Shown one piece after another: positions 61,083 through 64,000 of a stretch of 64,000 nt of DNA. The notes under the pieces were generated by a model, which saw only the letters and a list, made by a program, of their open reading frames with translations, searched no databases and had not been told where the DNA came from. Source of the DNA: a bacterium (GTDB taxonomy: Bacteria; Sumerlaeota; Sumerlaeia; SLMS01); assembly GCA_016125005.1 (NCBI GenBank), contig WGMQ01000023.1, forward strand, positions 1-64,000, in the 5' to 3' direction. A program made the translations under genes and the position numbers. Within the stretch, counting starts at the first letter, position 1. Each line of letters opens with the position of its first letter.

Positions 61083-61612
61083 GAAGTCGGACTCCCCAAA
61101 ACGAATGCGGCAGCAGGCCCACAATCAGCTTTGCCAGCAATGGGAAAGGTGGACGGTACGAGGACGTGGAGGTTACGGCAGGGGAGCCACGAGTTCACTC
61201 AGCGCCCTTGCCGTGGCGGCAAGGGCGAGCGGTCTCCCTATCGATCCAGCGAATCGATGTTCTCCAGTGCCACAGCTATTGCATCCCTCCCGGGACTGAG
61301 TACCGCGGAAGGAAATCCGAAGCCTCGAGGTACCGTGCCAAGGACTGGGCACCGCACCGGGACGAAGCTCGGACGGGAACCAGCTCAGGATGCCCCCCAA
61401 CAACAACGCGAGCGGTTTAGGGAAACGCCGGCGACCGACGCTCCAAGCGGTGACACATTGCCTTGCGTTCCGAAAGGGCCCCCTCCTATAACCGCCCCCG
61501 GTTTTGCCCCGTCAAAGCCGCCGTGACGATGGTTTGTTGCCGCGAAGTCCCCGAAAGACACCACGGCAAGATCGTCAATTTTGCATTCAACAAATCCCGA
61601 TGGATGGCCGCC
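61083..61612. other. Intergenic region before pdhA
   Basis: About 530 bp without a credible gene. It contains a perfect 10-bp hairpin CGCCCTTGCC / GGCAAGGGCG (61203-61227, 5-nt loop) near the M14 gene and, nearer to pdhA, TTGCGT-N18-TATAAC (61463-61492), a weak sigma-70-like promoter. No riboswitch was recognised. Confidence 0.45.
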
Positions 61613-62704
61613 ATGTCGTCAACGAAGGACGCTCCCGCGAAAGGTAAGACCGCAAAAGGCAAGGCGAAGTTGCCTGCCAGCCTGACGCCGGAAAAGCTGA
61701 AGGAAATGTTCTACGAGATGTTGCTGATCCGCCGCTTCGAAGAGAAGGTCGGCCAGCAATACCAGATGAAGAAGTTCTCCGGCTTCTGTCACTTGTACAT
61801 CGGCCAGGAAGCGGTCGCCGTCGGCACCATCGGCGCCATCGCCAAGGGCAAGGACTACATCTTCACGACTTACCGTGACCACGCCCACGCGCTGCTGCTC
61901 GGCGTCACCCCCGGCCAGATCATGGCCGAGCTCTTCATGCGCGCCGATGGCTGCTCGAAAGGCAAGGGCGGCTCGATGCACATGTACAACGGCCAGATGC
62001 GCTTCATGGGCGGTAACGGCATTGTCGGCGGTCACACCCCCCTCGCTACCGGCGCGGCCTTCGCCAGCAAGTACCGCAAGGAAGGCGCCGTCGCCGTCAC
62101 CTACATGGGCGACGCCGCCATGAATCAGGGCACCTTCCACGAGTCCCTCAACATGGCCGGGCTCTGGAAGCTCCCCGCCATCTACATCGTCGAAAACAAC
62201 ATCTACGGCATGGGCACCTCGGTGGTTCGCTCCTGCGCCGAGCCCGAGCTCTACAAGCGCACCGAGGGTCCCTATCGGATCCCCGGCTTCCGCGTGAACG
62301 GCATGGACGTCATCGAAGTCTACAACGCCATGGAGATGGCGCTTGAGAAGGCCCGCAACTTCCAGCCCGTCTTCCTCGAAATGGTCACCTACCGCTATCG
62401 CGGCCACTCCATGTCCGACCCCGCCACCACCTATCGCAACAAGGACGAGGTGGGCGAGTGGCAGCTCAAGGACCCGATGGATCGCCTCAAGGCGGACTTC
62501 CCGGACATCATCACGGAGAACTTCGTGAAGGAGAGCGAGGCCAAGATCAAGGACGTCGTCGCCGACTCCATCGCCTTCGCCGAAAACTCCCCCTATCCGG
62601 ACCAGTCGGAAGTCTGGACCCACGTCTACGCCGACTGCGTGGGCTACCCCAAGCCCGACGTGAATCCCAACAAGCTCGCTTTCCCGTACCACGAGTACCC
62701 GTGA
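61613..62704 (+). CDS. pdhA: Pyruvate dehydrogenase E1 component, alpha subunit
   Basis: Thiamine diphosphate enzyme subunit decarboxylating pyruvate. Motifs are FCHLYIGQEAVAVG, TTYRDHAHAL, the ThDP motif MGDAAMNQGTFHESLN ... VENNIYGMG, and YRYRGHSMSDP. 363 residues; the Lys/Ala-rich N-terminus before LPASLTPEKL is extra. ATG 61613 or 61604 both lack a strong ribosome binding site. First gene of pdhA-pdhB-pdhC. Confidence 0.93.
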   Translation: MSSTKDAPAKGKTAKGKAKLPASLTPEKLKEMFYEMLLIRRFEEKVGQQYQMKKFSGFCHLYIGQEAVAVGTIGAIAKGKDYIFTTYRDHAHALLLGVTPGQIMAELFMRADGCSKGKGGSMHMYNGQMRFMGGNGIVGGHTPLATGAAFASKYRKEGAVAVTYMGDAAMNQGTFHESLNMAGLWKLPAIYIVENNIYGMGTSVVRSCAEPELYKRTEGPYRIPGFRVNGMDVIEVYNAMEMALEKARNFQPVFLEMVTYRYRGHSMSDPATTYRNKDEVGEWQLKDPMDRLKADFPDIITENFVKESEAKIKDVVADSIAFAENSPYPDQSEVWTHVYADCVGYPKPDVNPNKLAFPYHEYP

Positions 62705-62778
62705 TTCGGGTCCTCGCGGACGTCCCCCTGATCTGCTGAATACACCCTTACCACACCAGCACTTTCGAGAGACAAAAG

Positions 62779-63765
62779 ATGGCATTGATTACCTTCCGGG
62801 AAGCGTTGAACCAGGCCCTCGCCGAGGAAATGGAACGCGACGACCAAGTATTCCTCATGGGCGAGGAAGTGGGACTTTTCAACGGCGCCTACAAGGTGAG
62901 CGCCGGCCTCATGGAGCGCTTTGGCGAGCACCGCGTCATCGACTCCCCGATCACTGAAAACAGCTTCGTTGGCCTTGGCATCGGCGCCGCCAATGTCGGC
63001 ATGCGCGCCGTCATCGAGGTCATGACCTTCAATTTCGCCACGCTGGCCCTCGACCAGATGATGAACAACGCGGCGAAGCTCCGTTACATGTCCGGCGGCC
63101 AGTTCGCCTGCCCGATGGTCCTTCGCGGACCGAACGGCGCTGGTGGCTCCCTCGCCGCCCAGCACAGCCAGGCGCTCGAGCAGCAGTTCGTCCACATCCC
63201 GGGCCTCAAGGTTGTCATGCCTTCGACCCCGGCGGACGCCAAGGCACTCCTCAAGGCCGCGATTCGGGACCCAGATCCGGTCGTGTTCATGGAGAGCGAA
63301 AAGCTTTACAACTACAAGGGCGAGGTGCCCGAAGGCGAGCACATCCTCCCCATCGGCGTCGGCGAAGTGAAGCACACCGGCTCCGACGTCACCATCGTGA
63401 CCTACGGCCGCATGTACACCCACGCGGTTCTCCCCGCCATCGAGCGTCTCGAAGCCGAAGAGGGCATCAGCGTGGAAGTTGTCGACCCGCGGACGCTGCG
63501 TCCGCTCGACCTCGACACGATTCTCAAGTCCGTCGCCAAGACCAACCGCATGGTCCTCGTCGAAGAATGCTGGCCCCAGGCCAGCGTCGGCGCCTGGATC
63601 TGCGAACAGGTCTACGCCAAGGGCTTCGATCTTCTCGATTCCCCGATCGAGCGACTCAGCCACCTCGACGTGCCGATGCCCTACGCCCGCAACCTGGAGG
63701 ACGAGGTCATCCCGTCCGCCGACGGTGTGGTCGAGGCCGTCAAGAAGGTCTGCTACAAGCGATAA
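62779..63765 (+). CDS. pdhB: Pyruvate dehydrogenase E1 component, beta subunit
   Basis: Forms the alpha2beta2 E1 with PdhA. TFREALNQALAEEMERD, EVGLFNGAYKVS, DSPITENSFVGLGIGAA, LRGPNGAG and the C-terminal HLDVPMPYARNLE are canonical. 328 residues, complete. AGAGA precedes ATG 62779, 74 bp after pdhA. Confidence 0.95.
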   Translation: MALITFREALNQALAEEMERDDQVFLMGEEVGLFNGAYKVSAGLMERFGEHRVIDSPITENSFVGLGIGAANVGMRAVIEVMTFNFATLALDQMMNNAAKLRYMSGGQFACPMVLRGPNGAGGSLAAQHSQALEQQFVHIPGLKVVMPSTPADAKALLKAAIRDPDPVVFMESEKLYNYKGEVPEGEHILPIGVGEVKHTGSDVTIVTYGRMYTHAVLPAIERLEAEEGISVEVVDPRTLRPLDLDTILKSVAKTNRMVLVEECWPQASVGAWICEQVYAKGFDLLDSPIERLSHLDVPMPYARNLEDEVIPSADGVVEAVKKVCYKR

Positions 63766-63825
63766 GCCCCGGCGTCCTGCGTCGGATCATCCCCTGCCCA
63801 TAATCCAATTCAAAGAGGCGCTTTC

Positions 63826-64000
63826 ATGGCCACAGCAGTAACCCTCTTGCAGCTTTCCCCCACGATGACCGAGGGAACGGTCGTTAAGTGGCTCGTCAAG
63901 GAAGGCGACGTCGTCAGCAGCGGAACCCCCATTGCGGAAATCGAGACCGACAAGGCCGTCATGGAGCAGGAAAGCTTCGAGGACGGCACCGTCCTGAAGG
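63826..64000 (+). CDS. pdhC: Dihydrolipoamide acetyltransferase (E2), N-terminal fragment
   Basis: The ATG at 63826 opens the E2 gene, which runs off the window end. The 58 visible residues form a lipoyl domain (LSPTMTEGTVVKWLVKEGD; IETDKAVME with the lipoylated Lys). Only this domain can be judged. Confidence 0.85.
   Translation, partial: MATAVTLLQLSPTMTEGTVVKWLVKEGDVVSSGTPIAEIETDKAVMEQESFEDGTVLK

Noticed and set aside
61203-61227. 10-bp hairpin as terminator of the M14 gene or pdh leader terminator
   Set aside because: There is no T-run on either side, and it lies upstream of both divergent genes rather than behind one.
1-64000. CRISPR arrays, insertion sequences, prophage genes and tRNA genes
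   Set aside because: No direct-repeat/spacer arrays, transposase or integrase genes, or cloverleaf sequences were recognised on reading both strands.

Overview
This 64 kb window is GC-rich bacterial chromosomal sequence with short intergenic gaps and many translationally coupled genes. The cell is diderm: LpxL-type lipid A acyltransferase, LptC- and LptA/OstA-like proteins and periplasmic lipoproteins are present. It has sigma-54, a PilT-type retraction ATPase, a pseudopilin and a pyruvate dehydrogenase complex. The pseudopilin's C-terminal pattern and the mix of secreted proteins resemble uncultured PVC, Hydrogenedentota or Sumerlaeota-like lineages. That placement is an inference and is weak.

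Layout. 1-17 kb is mostly housekeeping: the 5' part of an MDR dehydrogenase gene with altered catalytic zinc ligands, rpoN with an unusual internal insertion, an AlkA-like glycosylase, PBP2 (mrdA), a DUF3800 protein with an altered acidic motif, an M42 peptidase, an EF-G-like GTPase, a secreted Ig-like protein whose start codon lies in a strong hairpin, rpsU, two unrecognised membrane proteins and an aspartate-type aminotransferase. 16.3-35.4 kb is an accessory sugar locus, almost all on the minus strand. It has GalE-like, GNAT, ABC solute-binding protein, two permeases and a ROK regulator in one run; then a pseudopilin; then a coupled run of Gfo/Idh/MocA oxidoreductase, GHMP (galactokinase-like) kinase, thioredoxin-like/beta-domain secreted protein, a 1273-residue secreted putative glycosidase and a GalT-like DUF4922 protein. 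Secreted beta-sandwich and DUF4832/4874 proteins flank it. 35-50 kb holds speA, a methyltransferase, a GT2 glycosyltransferase, pilT, mnmA, the apt-lpxL-lptC-lptA operon, DUF503, a GT-C-like membrane protein and a serine acetyltransferase. 50-64 kb holds a Ser/Thr kinase fused to a cyclic-nucleotide-binding domain, a secreted amidase/golvesin protein, a LacI regulator coupled to an FHA-GAF-PAS-GAF histidine kinase and its LuxR-type response regulator, a GNAT, an M14 peptidase and pdhA-pdhB-pdhC (last gene cut by the window end).

How the genes fit together. The sugar locus reads as import (ABC transporter without its own ATPase), extracellular glycan attack and binding, and a Leloir-like route (GHMP kinase, GalT-like transferase, GalE-like epimerase). 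A 24-bp AT-rich dyad (AWTTAMT-N10-AKTAAWT) recurs in front of five of its transcription units and overlaps recognisable promoters, so one repressor, plausibly the local ROK protein, may control the whole set including the pseudopilin. Separately, the octamer GTATAGAC occurs 15 times in the window, mostly inside coding sequence, in several reading frames and at the cost of rare codons; its role is unknown. These two signals are the main discoveries offered here.
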